A stretch of DNA of 64,000 nucleotides from Prochlorococcus sp. AG-355-O17 (lineage in GTDB: Bacteria; Cyanobacteriota; Cyanobacteriia; PCC-6307; Cyanobiaceae). Where the stretch lies: positions 1 through 64,000 of the forward strand of contig QCEK01000004.1 of NCBI GenBank assembly GCA_003280655.1. Reading direction: 5' to 3'. Position numbers and translations under genes: made by a program. How positions within the stretch are numbered: position 1 is the first letter of the stretch; the number at the start of each line of letters is the position of its first letter. The notes under the pieces were generated by a model, which was given only the letters and a program-made list of their open reading frames with translations, was not told where the DNA came from and did not search any database. Below are positions 30,000 to 37,482 of this stretch, one piece after another.

Positions 30000-30479
30000 A
30001 TGCAGTGTCCAACCTGTCAAAACACAGATAGCAGAGTTTTGGAATCAAGATCTGCTGACAGTGGTAAAAGTGTTCGAAGAAGAAGAGAGTGCTTAAATTG
30101 CAGCTTTAGATTTACAACTTATGAAAGAGTGGAATCAATGCCAATTTCAGTTTTAAAAAAAGATGGAAGCAGAGAATTATTTGATAAACAAAAATTATTT
30201 ACTGGTATATCAAGAGCTTGCAAAAAGACTAACTTCAGTAGTGAAGCAATTATTAATTTCGTAGATGGGATTGAATCTCAAATCGTTCAAGAATTTAACA
30301 AAGATATTAAATCTTCACAAATCGGAGAATTAATACTTAAAAATCTTAGAAAAGAAAACGAAGTAGCTTATATAAGATACGCCTCAGTTTACAGAAAATT
30401 TAATGGGGTAAAAGATTTTATTTCTACTCTTGAATCTCTTAAAGGAAGTTCAAAAAACCAATTAGCTTCAATTTCATAA
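30000..30479 (+). CDS. nrdR: transcriptional repressor NrdR
   Basis: A 159-residue regulator of ribonucleotide reductase genes. I place the start at ATG 30000 ([17 protein letters not shown]), because NrdR proteins begin with the first zinc-finger Cys pair; an upstream TTG (29976) adds eight unsupported residues. The zinc ribbon CPTCQ...CLNC is followed by RFTTYERVE, and the ATP-cone starts at [12 protein letters not shown] (about residue 47). NrdR represses nrd genes when dATP/ATP are bound, through NrdR boxes. Length and motifs are typical. Confidence 0.95.
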   Translation: MQCPTCQNTDSRVLESRSADSGKSVRRRRECLNCSFRFTTYERVESMPISVLKKDGSRELFDKQKLFTGISRACKKTNFSSEAIINFVDGIESQIVQEFNKDIKSSQIGELILKNLRKENEVAYIRYASVYRKFNGVKDFISTLESLKGSSKNQLASIS

Positions 30480-30560
30480 AATTCAGCATCTTAAAGTGTA
30501 GAATACATATCACAAATGTTTTTTTGCTATTGGTTTGCAGGCTAGTAGCATTCCTTTCTA

Positions 30561-30575
30561 ACTACCTTAGGTAGT
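30561..30575. repeat. perfect short inverted repeat in the rps1 leader
   Basis: ACTACCT-T-AGGTAGT, 7-bp arms around a single central T, 14 bases before the rps1 ATG. No T-tract follows. As RNA it would fold into a hairpin only if the central bases open; as DNA it is a possible dimeric operator. Confidence 0.6.
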
Positions 30576-30589
30576 CTGCGATATAACAA

Positions 30590-31681
30590 ATGAACGAGAA
30601 TCCTTCCCAAACCGTTAAAGAACTTTCTGAGGAACAAGAAATTAAAAATTCGTCTGAGTTAGATAATGATGCAGCCTCTCAAAATGAGGAAGATCTATCA
30701 TTCGATAAGAGCGATATACCTTCAGCAGACTCTTCCTCTAGCAGAACAAATACTGATTTTGACAACGCAGGATTCACACAAGAAGAATTTGCATCACTTT
30801 TGGGTAAGTATGACTATAATTTCAAACCAGGCGATTTAGTTAAAGGTACCGTTTTTGCTCTAGAGCCAAAAGGGGCCATGATAGATATAGGGGCAAAAAC
30901 AGCTGCTTTTATGCCTGTTCAGGAGGTTTCAATAAATAGAGTTGAAGGACTTAATGATGTCTTACAACCTTCAGAAAGTAGAGAATTTTTTATAATGAGC
31001 GAAGAAAATGAAGATGGCCAATTAGCTCTCTCCATTAGAAGAATTGAATATCAAAGAGCATGGGAAAGGGTTAGACAACTCCAAAAAGAAGATGCGACTA
31101 TATATTCTGAAGTTTTTGCAACAAACAGGGGCGGAGCTCTTGTTAGGGTAGAAGGCTTGAGAGGTTTTATACCAGGCTCTCATATAAGTGCTCGAAAAAT
31201 CAAAGATGACTTAGAAGGTGAATATTTACCTTTAAAATTTCTTGAAGTTGATGAAGAGAGAAATAGATTAGTACTGAGCCATAGAAGAGCTTTGGTTGAG
31301 AAGAAAATGAACCGACTTGAGGTGGGTGAAGTTGTTGTTGGGTCTGTAAAAGGTATTAAACCTTATGGAGCCTTTATTGATATTGGTGGAGTTAGTGGTC
31401 TATTGCACATTTCTGAGATTAGTCATGAACATATTGAAACTCCTCATAATGTTTTGAATGTGAATGACCAAATGAAGGTTATGATTATTGATCTTGATTC
31501 AGAAAGAGGACGAATTTCGTTGTCTACTAAAGCACTTGAACCTGAACCAGGGGATATGCTAACGGACCCTCAAAAAGTTTTTAGTAAAGCTGAAGAAATG
31601 GCTGCGAAATACAAACAAATGTTATTTGAACAAACTGACGATAACGAAGAGATTCCCACATCTTCAGCTGAAGCAGTATAA
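30590..31681 (+). CDS. rps1: 30S ribosomal protein S1
   Basis: A 363-residue RNA-binding protein that helps load mRNA on the 30S subunit. After an acidic, Ser-rich N-terminal tail (1-75) there are three S1 repeats: about 80-150 (KPGDLVKGTVFALEPKGAMI), 165-235 (YSEVFATNRGGALVRVEGLR) and 245-320 (EVGEVVVGSVKGIKPYGAFI). Three repeats are usual for cyanobacterial S1. A short palindrome in its leader may be regulatory. Follows nrdR with a 110-base gap. Confidence 0.95.
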   Translation: MNENPSQTVKELSEEQEIKNSSELDNDAASQNEEDLSFDKSDIPSADSSSSRTNTDFDNAGFTQEEFASLLGKYDYNFKPGDLVKGTVFALEPKGAMIDIGAKTAAFMPVQEVSINRVEGLNDVLQPSESREFFIMSEENEDGQLALSIRRIEYQRAWERVRQLQKEDATIYSEVFATNRGGALVRVEGLRGFIPGSHISARKIKDDLEGEYLPLKFLEVDEERNRLVLSHRRALVEKKMNRLEVGEVVVGSVKGIKPYGAFIDIGGVSGLLHISEISHEHIETPHNVLNVNDQMKVMIIDLDSERGRISLSTKALEPEPGDMLTDPQKVFSKAEEMAAKYKQMLFEQTDDNEEIPTSSAEAV

Positions 31682-31815
31682 ATTCACTTATTTATTTTGC
31701 ACAAATTTCTTAACTTAAGCCTCATTATTCTTGTACAAGTATTGTTTAATTTACAATAATTGATTTGTGACGATGGTCTAATTTAGGATAAAGTCTAATT
31801 CAAAATTATTTGTAA

Positions 31816-33057
31816 ATGAGTGACTTCATTTTTACTTCTGAATCCGTAACTGAAGGTCATCCTGACAAAATTTGTGATCAAATTAGTGACGCAGTATTAG
31901 ATGCTTTGTTAACAGAAGATCCAGAAAGCAGAGTTGCATGCGAAACTGTCGTCAACACAGGTCTTTGTCTACTTACTGGAGAAATAACTTCAAAAGCAAA
32001 AGTCGATTACATAAAACTTGTTAGAAATGTAATTAAAGAAATTGGATATGAAGGCTATAGAGCAGGTGGTTTTGACGCGAATAGTTGTGCTGTTTTAGTA
32101 GCACTTGACGAGCAATCACCGGATATTTCACAAGGAGTAAACGACGCAGATGATGTGAACGAAGATTTGGAAGATAATACCGGAGCTGGTGATCAAGGCA
32201 TAATGTTCGGCTATGCATGCGATGAGACGCCTGAATTAATGCCCCTACCGATTAGCTTAGCTCACAGATTAGCCATTCAACTTGCCAAAGTTAGGCATGA
32301 AGAAGTCCTTAATTATCTTCTCCCTGATGGTAAAACTCAAGTAAGCATTGATTATGAAAAAGGCTTACCAGTCTCTATTAATACCATTTTAATTTCAACT
32401 CAACATAATCCTGAGATTGATGGAATAATAAATGAAGAAGAAATTCGTCAAAGAATTAAAGAAGATTTATGGAAGCATGTTGTGATTCCTGCTACTGAAG
32501 ATTTAGAAATCAAACCAAACATTAGTAAAACAAGATTTCTAGTAAATCCAACGGGAAAATTTGTCGTAGGCGGTCCTCAAGGAGATGCAGGTCTGACTGG
32601 CAGGAAAATAATTGTAGATACTTATGGAGGATATGCAAGACACGGAGGAGGGGCATTTTCTGGTAAAGATCCCACAAAAGTAGATAGATCAGCCGCTTAT
32701 GCAGCACGTTATGTAGCAAAAAGTATAGTTCAGGCAAAATTGGCGAAAAAGGCAGAAGTTCAATTAAGTTATGCAATTGGAGTAGCAAAACCAATTTCCA
32801 TTCTCGTTGAAACCTTTGATACAGGTGTTATTTCACAAGCTAATTTGACTGAGCTCATTAGAGAGCACTTTGATTTAAGACCCGCAGCAATAATAAAAGA
32901 ATTTAACTTAAGAAATCTACCCAAAATAATGGGAGGTAAGTTTTTTAGAAAGACTGCATCCTATGGACATTTTGGCAGGAGAGATCTTGAGCTCCCTTGG
33001 GAAAATGTAGAAAATAAGGCCGCCGAATTAGCAGAGGCTTCCAAAATCTTTTTATAA
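31816..33057 (+). CDS. metK: S-adenosylmethionine synthetase
   Basis: A 413-residue enzyme making SAM from Met and ATP. Motifs: [20 protein letters not shown], the [12 protein letters not shown] loop, [20 protein letters not shown] and [19 protein letters not shown]. Length is normal for bacterial MetK with a typical cyanobacterial insertion. I saw no known SAM riboswitch in the 130-base leader. The FGGY kinase gene begins 13 bases downstream. Confidence 0.98.
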   Translation: MSDFIFTSESVTEGHPDKICDQISDAVLDALLTEDPESRVACETVVNTGLCLLTGEITSKAKVDYIKLVRNVIKEIGYEGYRAGGFDANSCAVLVALDEQSPDISQGVNDADDVNEDLEDNTGAGDQGIMFGYACDETPELMPLPISLAHRLAIQLAKVRHEEVLNYLLPDGKTQVSIDYEKGLPVSINTILISTQHNPEIDGIINEEEIRQRIKEDLWKHVVIPATEDLEIKPNISKTRFLVNPTGKFVVGGPQGDAGLTGRKIIVDTYGGYARHGGGAFSGKDPTKVDRSAAYAARYVAKSIVQAKLAKKAEVQLSYAIGVAKPISILVETFDTGVISQANLTELIREHFDLRPAAIIKEFNLRNLPKIMGGKFFRKTASYGHFGRRDLELPWENVENKAAELAEASKIFL

Positions 33058-33070
33058 AATATTTTTCTCT

Positions 33071-34300
33071 ATGCCTGATAATTTTTATGGAGGGTTAGAT
33101 TTTGGAACCAGTGGAGCAAGAATATCCATAATTAATCTTCATAAAGAATTAGTTTACTCTAATTCAGTTAATTATCTATATGGATTTAAAAATCCATATT
33201 CTTGGATCAATTCTTGTGAAAATCTCTTATTAAGTTTACCTATTGAGGTAAAAATTAACCTTAATAAATTGGCTATCTCTGGCACCTCAGGGACTTTAAC
33301 AGCATTAAGTTTGCAAGGAGAGCCGATAGGAGAAGCAATACCTTATGATCAAGCATGTAATGGACATAAGATTCTTCTTGAATCATTAACTGCTGGAGAA
33401 GATCATCTGCGAACTCCATACAGTAGTATCGCTAAAGCATTAAAACTAATAGATCAGTATGGGACAAATATACTTTTACGACATCAATCTGATTGGATCA
33501 CTGGATGGTTTTTAAAAGATTGGACTCATGGTGAAGAAGCTAATAATTTAAAACTTGGTTGGGATCTTAAAAAAGAATCATGGCCAAAAAGCTATCTCAA
33601 TACTTCATGGCAAAAATGCCTACCTCAAATAATAAAAAGTGGGAAAATTATTGGACAAGTGAATTTTGATTTAGCAGAGAGATTTAACTTGAATAAGAAA
33701 TTAATATTAATCTCAGGTACCACTGACTCTAATGCAAATGTAATAGCTGCAGGTTTAGGAAAAGAAGATGGTCTCACAGTTCTAGGAACAACAATTGTGG
33801 TCAAAAAAATTATTGATAACCCAATAAAAAAACAAGGGATTACAAACCATAGAGTCAATGGCGATTGGATATGTGGAGGAGCATCAAACGCAGGATGTGG
33901 TATCTTGTCTCAGTTCTTCTCTGATTTAGAAATAAAGGAGCTCAGTCGACAAATAAATCCATCGAAAAACACTTCTTTAAATCTTTTGCCTCTTAATAGT
34001 AAAGGAGAGAGATTTCCTGTTAATGATTCTAATTTAAAGCCGATACTTGGTCCAAGGCCAGTAAGCGACTCACATTATTTACATGCATTATTCGAGGGTC
34101 TAGCTAAGATCGAATTGAAAGGATGGGAAAAGATAGGCGAACTAACAGGTTCGCTTCCAAAAAAAATTATTACTGTTGGTGGAGGTTCAACAAACCCTCA
34201 ATGGAGAAAAATAAGAGAAAAAATTATCAATATACCAATAGTTTCATCTAAAAAAACTACTTCATTTGGTACTGCGTTGTTAGCTATTAACTCAAAATAA
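33071..34300 (+). CDS. FGGY-family carbohydrate kinase, probable D-ribulose kinase
   Basis: A 409-residue sugar kinase of the ASKHA superfamily. The phosphate-1 motif is YGGLDFGTSGARISIIN, followed by SGTSGTLTAL, the ATP-binding segment with LISGTTDSNANVIAAGLG and the C-terminal VGGGSTNPQWRKIR. The short form and cyanobacterial context match the group of plant XK1-like proteins shown to phosphorylate D-ribulose rather than xylulose. That substrate assignment is by family, not by residues I verified. It is directly downstream of metK, most likely in the same transcript. Confidence 0.85.
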   Translation: MPDNFYGGLDFGTSGARISIINLHKELVYSNSVNYLYGFKNPYSWINSCENLLLSLPIEVKINLNKLAISGTSGTLTALSLQGEPIGEAIPYDQACNGHKILLESLTAGEDHLRTPYSSIAKALKLIDQYGTNILLRHQSDWITGWFLKDWTHGEEANNLKLGWDLKKESWPKSYLNTSWQKCLPQIIKSGKIIGQVNFDLAERFNLNKKLILISGTTDSNANVIAAGLGKEDGLTVLGTTIVVKKIIDNPIKKQGITNHRVNGDWICGGASNAGCGILSQFFSDLEIKELSRQINPSKNTSLNLLPLNSKGERFPVNDSNLKPILGPRPVSDSHYLHALFEGLAKIELKGWEKIGELTGSLPKKIITVGGGSTNPQWRKIREKIINIPIVSSKKTTSFGTALLAINSK

Positions 34301-34391
34301 AATCTTTTTTGGATATTTGATGAAGATATAAAATTTTCTATTAAAAGGGTTTCACAAACTACACATCTTAATTTAGAGTATATAAGTTAGA

Positions 34392-34464
34392 GCCGGGATA
34401 GCTCAGTTGGTAGAGCAGGCGACTGAAAATCGCCGTGTCCCCAGTTCAAATCTGGGTCCTGGCA
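34392..34464 (+). tRNA. tRNA-Phe (anticodon GAA)
   Basis: A 73-nt cloverleaf with fully paired stems (one G-T in the acceptor): acceptor GCCGGGA/TCCTGGC, D-arm GCTC/GAGC, anticodon loop CTGAAAA with anticodon GAA, T-arm CCCAG/CTGGG, discriminator A. Followed by a strong terminator hairpin. Confidence 0.98.
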
Positions 34465-34469
34465 CCTTT

Positions 34470-34495
34470 AAAACCCTGTCTAAGACAGGGTTTTA
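34470..34495 (+). terminator. intrinsic terminator of tRNA-Phe
   Basis: AAAACCCTGTC, loop TAA, GACAGGGTTTT: a perfect 11-bp stem starting six bases after the tRNA end and running into T-rich sequence. Confidence 0.93.
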
Positions 34496-34553
34496 TACTT
34501 TGAAATCATTGAGAACTCGTTATTGTTTTCATATTTTTTATAACTTAAAAATT

Positions 34554-34973
34554 TTAGTTTTCAACTCTGCAGACTTGACCAATAACACCCAAAATCAGTT
34601 TATCTCCATTTGGATCTTGCCAATTAGCTAAATCATTGAAATTACTATTTGCTTCATCTATTGAGACATCAACATCTCTAAATGATTTTTCAAAACAATT
34701 TATATCCATTGTATAGAGAATATCCTTAGTAATTTCACTTTTTGTTTTGGGAATAAATTTACTCAATACTCTTACAGAACCATCCTCATTCCTTTTTATA
34801 CTTTGCCTATCCCATAACTGCTCTCCGTATTCACTTTTAGGGACTCCAACCCATTCATGAGGCAAAGCTTCTGATTTTTTTATTGAAATACAAAAGAAAA
34901 AGATAATCGAAAGGACTAAATTAATGATATTTCTAAAAAATATTGAATTTACTTTATTCTTAGAATTAATCAT
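34554..34973 (-). CDS. secreted or membrane-anchored protein, unknown
   Basis: A 139-residue protein with a basic N-terminus and a hydrophobic segment (IINLVLSIIFFFCISI, about 15-30), probably a signal peptide or anchor. The mature part is soluble and beta-rich: EWVGVPKSEYGEQLWDRQSI, VLSKFIPK, ILYTMDINCFEKSFRDVDV. Two Cys (NCFEK and QVCRVEN) could form a disulphide in the periplasm. The strand pattern and Cys placement recall surface-adhesin-E-like domains, but the match is weak. The gene converges on tRNA-Phe, ending 58 bases beyond its terminator. Confidence 0.7.
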   Translation of the reverse strand: MINSKNKVNSIFFRNIINLVLSIIFFFCISIKKSEALPHEWVGVPKSEYGEQLWDRQSIKRNEDGSVRVLSKFIPKTKSEITKDILYTMDINCFEKSFRDVDVSIDEANSNFNDLANWQDPNGDKLILGVIGQVCRVEN

Positions 34974-35120
34974 GACTACTTATGTAATACAAAAATTTTT
35001 TAGTAGTAGGAAATATAAGATTAAAAATTTGTAAAAATTTTTATTGATTAGTATTTCTATTATAGATAGAATCAAATATTAAATTAAGAATTTACTTCCA
35101 ATAAATTTATTAGAAAAATA

Positions 35121-35756
35121 ATGAATAAAATACAGAAATTTCTCTCAGTAGTTTTTTTTATAGCAATATTTGTAGTATTGATTTATTTAATCCAAAATTA
35201 TGGGATTGAACCTCTAAGGAACAAAATAGAAAGTATGGGGATTTGGGCTCCTTTTGGAATATTCATACTTAGAGGAGTAAGTATTATTTTACCTGCCCTT
35301 CCAAGTTCAGCTTATTCTCTGCTAGCTGGTTCATTACTAGGATTTCAAAAAGGTTACATGACAATAATCTTTTCTGATATCGTTTTTTGCCAAGCTGCTT
35401 TCTTTATCGCAAGAAATTATGGTCGGGTTCCTGTACGTAATTTAGTAGGCCCGAAGGCAATGCAAAAGATTGAAAGTTTTAATCAAAACCAGCTAGAAGA
35501 AAATTTCTTTCTTATGACAGGTCTACTAATGACTGGCCTTTTTGATTTTCTAAGCTATGCAATTGGTATTGGAGGAACGCGATGGAAAATATTTACTCCT
35601 GCATTATTAATAAGTCTTCTAATCAGTGACTCTATACTAGTAGCAGTAGGAGCTGGAGTTAGCCAGGGAGCAGGATTATTTCTAGGGATTGCTCTATTGG
35701 GAATGTTTGCTTTAGCGACTATTTCAGGATTAGCAAAAAATAAAATGCCTAAATAA
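35121..35756 (+). CDS. VTT/DedA-type membrane protein (TVP38/TMEM64 family)
   Basis: A 211-residue polytopic membrane protein with five or six hydrophobic segments. The VTT-domain region is FILRGVSIILPALPSSAYSL (re-entrant loop 1) followed by LAGSLLGFQKGY, with FFIARNYGRVPVRNLVG next, and a second re-entrant helix around FLSYAIGIGGTRWKIFTPAL. Members of this superfamily are lipid scramblases or transport-related proteins. The exact lipid and direction are unknown here. Stands alone between the secreted unknown and the phycoerythrin remnant. Confidence 0.88.
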   Translation: MNKIQKFLSVVFFIAIFVVLIYLIQNYGIEPLRNKIESMGIWAPFGIFILRGVSIILPALPSSAYSLLAGSLLGFQKGYMTIIFSDIVFCQAAFFIARNYGRVPVRNLVGPKAMQKIESFNQNQLEENFFLMTGLLMTGLFDFLSYAIGIGGTRWKIFTPALLISLLISDSILVAVGAGVSQGAGLFLGIALLGMFALATISGLAKNKMPK

Positions 35757-35873
35757 CAAAACAGTTGATAATTCTGTAATCAAAGAAGAAAGATATGACA
35801 TTTTCGCAAACAAAAACTATATAAATAATGATTCATGCAAGAATAGATATCGATTAATTTTTAAGATTATTAG

Positions 35874-36053
35874 ATGACTCCATTTAGACCAACTTCATAT
35901 AATCGCCCTGGAGAACAAATATCAACTACTCCTTCTGGATTAAAAGTAACTTCTGCAAAGAGATTAATGGTGGATTCAATGGTAAGAATGATACAAAAAG
36001 CAGAAAATCATTCCGTAGAAGATAAACTTGACGAAGAAACTAACAATAATTAA
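35874..36053 (+). CDS. 59-residue small protein overlapping cpeS, unknown
   Basis: Begins [20 protein letters not shown], then [20 protein letters not shown] as an amphipathic helix, then [19 protein letters not shown], an acidic tail. Composition is balanced and coherent. Its end overlaps the TTG start of cpeS by 26 bases in another frame, implying coupled expression. I recognise no family; a role with phycoerythrin is suggested only by position. It has no Cys. Confidence 0.65.
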   Translation: MTPFRPTSYNRPGEQISTTPSGLKVTSAKRLMVDSMVRMIQKAENHSVEDKLDEETNNN

Positions 36054-36579
36054 TCAATTCATTGATAAAAGTATAGGAGAGTGGAAATCTATTAGAAGTA
36101 CTCACACTTTAGCTTTTCAGGAATTTGAAAACTCAACTAGTAGAATATATATAAAACATATAAACAAAAAAAATAAAAAAGTCGTTGAAATTTTTAAAAA
36201 TTATAAATCCAGTTTAAACCTAGAGAGCATAGCCATTTCTATAGACTGGCAAGCTATTAGTGATTGGGACAATGAAAATATCAGTGAGGGAGATGAAACT
36301 ATTCTGATTTTTGTACCCAAAGATGAAAATTCAGGAATTGTTTTTAGAAATAAAGGTTATACAGAATCCTTTATTTCATCATCCAATTATTTTGTTGATG
36401 AACAAAATAATTTACACATTAAAACTATTTATAAATCAACAGTTTCCGAAGAAAGAATTTCCTTTTTATCCACTCATGTAAGATCCAGATTTTCTACTAT
36501 TAGAAATCTGGAAAATAATTCAGTTATACAGACTTCACATACTTCAGAGATAAGGAATTTAGCTAGTTTAAAAGATTAA
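36028..36579 (+). CDS. cpeS: phycobiliprotein lyase CpeS/CpcS
   Basis: A 183-residue chromophore lyase with the lipocalin-like CpcS/CpeS fold. The family signature is [18 protein letters not shown] (residues 11-28; G17, W19, S21, R23, H26). From published work, CpeS of high-light Prochlorococcus attaches phycoerythrobilin to the Cys82-type site of the beta subunit. Starts at TTG; no other start precedes the signature. It overlaps the upstream 59-residue gene by 26 bases and the tail of convergent cpeB by 17 bases. Confidence 0.9.
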   Translation: MTKKLTIINQFIDKSIGEWKSIRSTHTLAFQEFENSTSRIYIKHINKKNKKVVEIFKNYKSSLNLESIAISIDWQAISDWDNENISEGDETILIFVPKDENSGIVFRNKGYTESFISSSNYFVDEQNNLHIKTIYKSTVSEERISFLSTHVRSRFSTIRNLENNSVIQTSHTSEIRNLASLKD

Positions 36580-37075
36580 TTATCCTTTCAAATTGAAACT
36601 CTGTTTCAGATATTAATTTAGGAAGAAAGCCTTTGTTTCCACGCATATTATTAACTGTTGAATTCAAATCAGAGATAGTTGCATCTCGCATTAATTGAAA
36701 AACCCTTTTTGCATTTCTTAAAGGTACCCCAAGAGCAAGATAAGTATTTTTAAGATCCTTCAAACAACTTTTTTCTAAAACTGATTCGTCATTAGAAATT
36801 AAAAGATAGGCAACAATCCTTAGGATTATTTCTCCATCTCTTAAACAAACGGACATCTTGTTAGTTGTATTTAAAGATATTTTTGAATTAAGTGAATCTT
36901 GATTTTCGCAAATCATTGCTGTTACAGCGTCTGCTGCGATTGCATGTGAATTGTTGGTTATTGAGGTTATTGCATCTAATCTTGAGTTTGCACTATTAAT
37001 AAATTCTTTTATATTGCTTAAATCATTTAATTTCTTATCGGCTGACAATAGTTGATTATTCTTTGAAACTGACAT
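36563..37075 (-). CDS. cpeB: phycoerythrin beta subunit, reduced form
   Basis: A 170-residue globin-fold phycobiliprotein. The family core is [18 protein letters not shown], then [20 protein letters not shown] and [19 protein letters not shown]. The Cys82-type bilin site is kept as C77 (MSVCLRDGE). Of the Cys50/Cys61 pair that usually holds a doubly linked bilin, position 50 is Ala45 and position 61 is retained as C56; the C-terminal Cys165-type site is gone. So one bilin is expected. This is the remnant phycoerythrin known from high-light Prochlorococcus, whose role is not settled (light sensing has been suggested). No alpha-subunit gene is nearby. Confidence 0.93.
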   Translation of the reverse strand: MSVSKNNQLLSADKKLNDLSNIKEFINSANSRLDAITSITNNSHAIAADAVTAMICENQDSLNSKISLNTTNKMSVCLRDGEIILRIVAYLLISNDESVLEKSCLKDLKNTYLALGVPLRNAKRVFQLMRDATISDLNSTVNNMRGNKGFLPKLISETEFQFERIINLLN

Positions 37076-37253
37076 TCCTCAAGTAAAAATTTAAAGGCCG
37101 ATCTTAAGAATAATATAAAGCTAGTAAAAACAGTAAAGATTCAATCTTAACGCAACGCTTCTTAATTTATAACTTCATTCCAAAGTGATAGTTGAAATAA
37201 TTCAAATAAAAATTTTTTTTCCGCTAGTATAAAACTAAATTTTTATTAAAGTT

Positions 37254-37460
37254 TTGGATCAACAGGATTTAAAATTATCAAAGAAACTTATTTCCTCATA
37301 TAAAAAGAGATTGGAAAAAGAAATTCTAGACAGAAGTATGAAATTAAAGATGCCTCAAAATAAATTTGAAGAAATAATTAATAACAATAATGAACTTATT
37401 AATTTAAAAAAAACGTTAGAAGATCTAGAAACGGAATCTGAATCTCATAGTAAAGTCTGA
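37254..37460 (+). CDS. small helical protein upstream of helicase, unknown
   Basis: A 68-residue highly charged protein from TTG 37254, Lys/Glu/Asn-rich (SKKLISSYKKRLEKEILDRS, LINLKKTLEDLETESE), predicted almost wholly helical or coiled coil. It ends 22 bases before the UvrD-type helicase on the same strand. No family recognised. Composition is close to what AT-rich DNA gives by chance, but the frame placement in an operon-like position favours a real gene. Confidence 0.5.
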   Translation: MDQQDLKLSKKLISSYKKRLEKEILDRSMKLKMPQNKFEEIINNNNELINLKKTLEDLETESESHSKV

Positions 37461-37482
37461 TTTTTGAAAAACCCTTCCAAAA

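Noticed and set aside
31682-31815. SAM-sensing riboswitch before metK
   Set aside because: No recognisable SAM-I, SAM-II or SAM/SAH architecture by eye; a covariance-model scan would be decisive.
34407-34631. 74-codon frame starting inside tRNA-Phe
   Set aside because: Begins in the tRNA and crosses its terminator; typical spurious tRNA translation.
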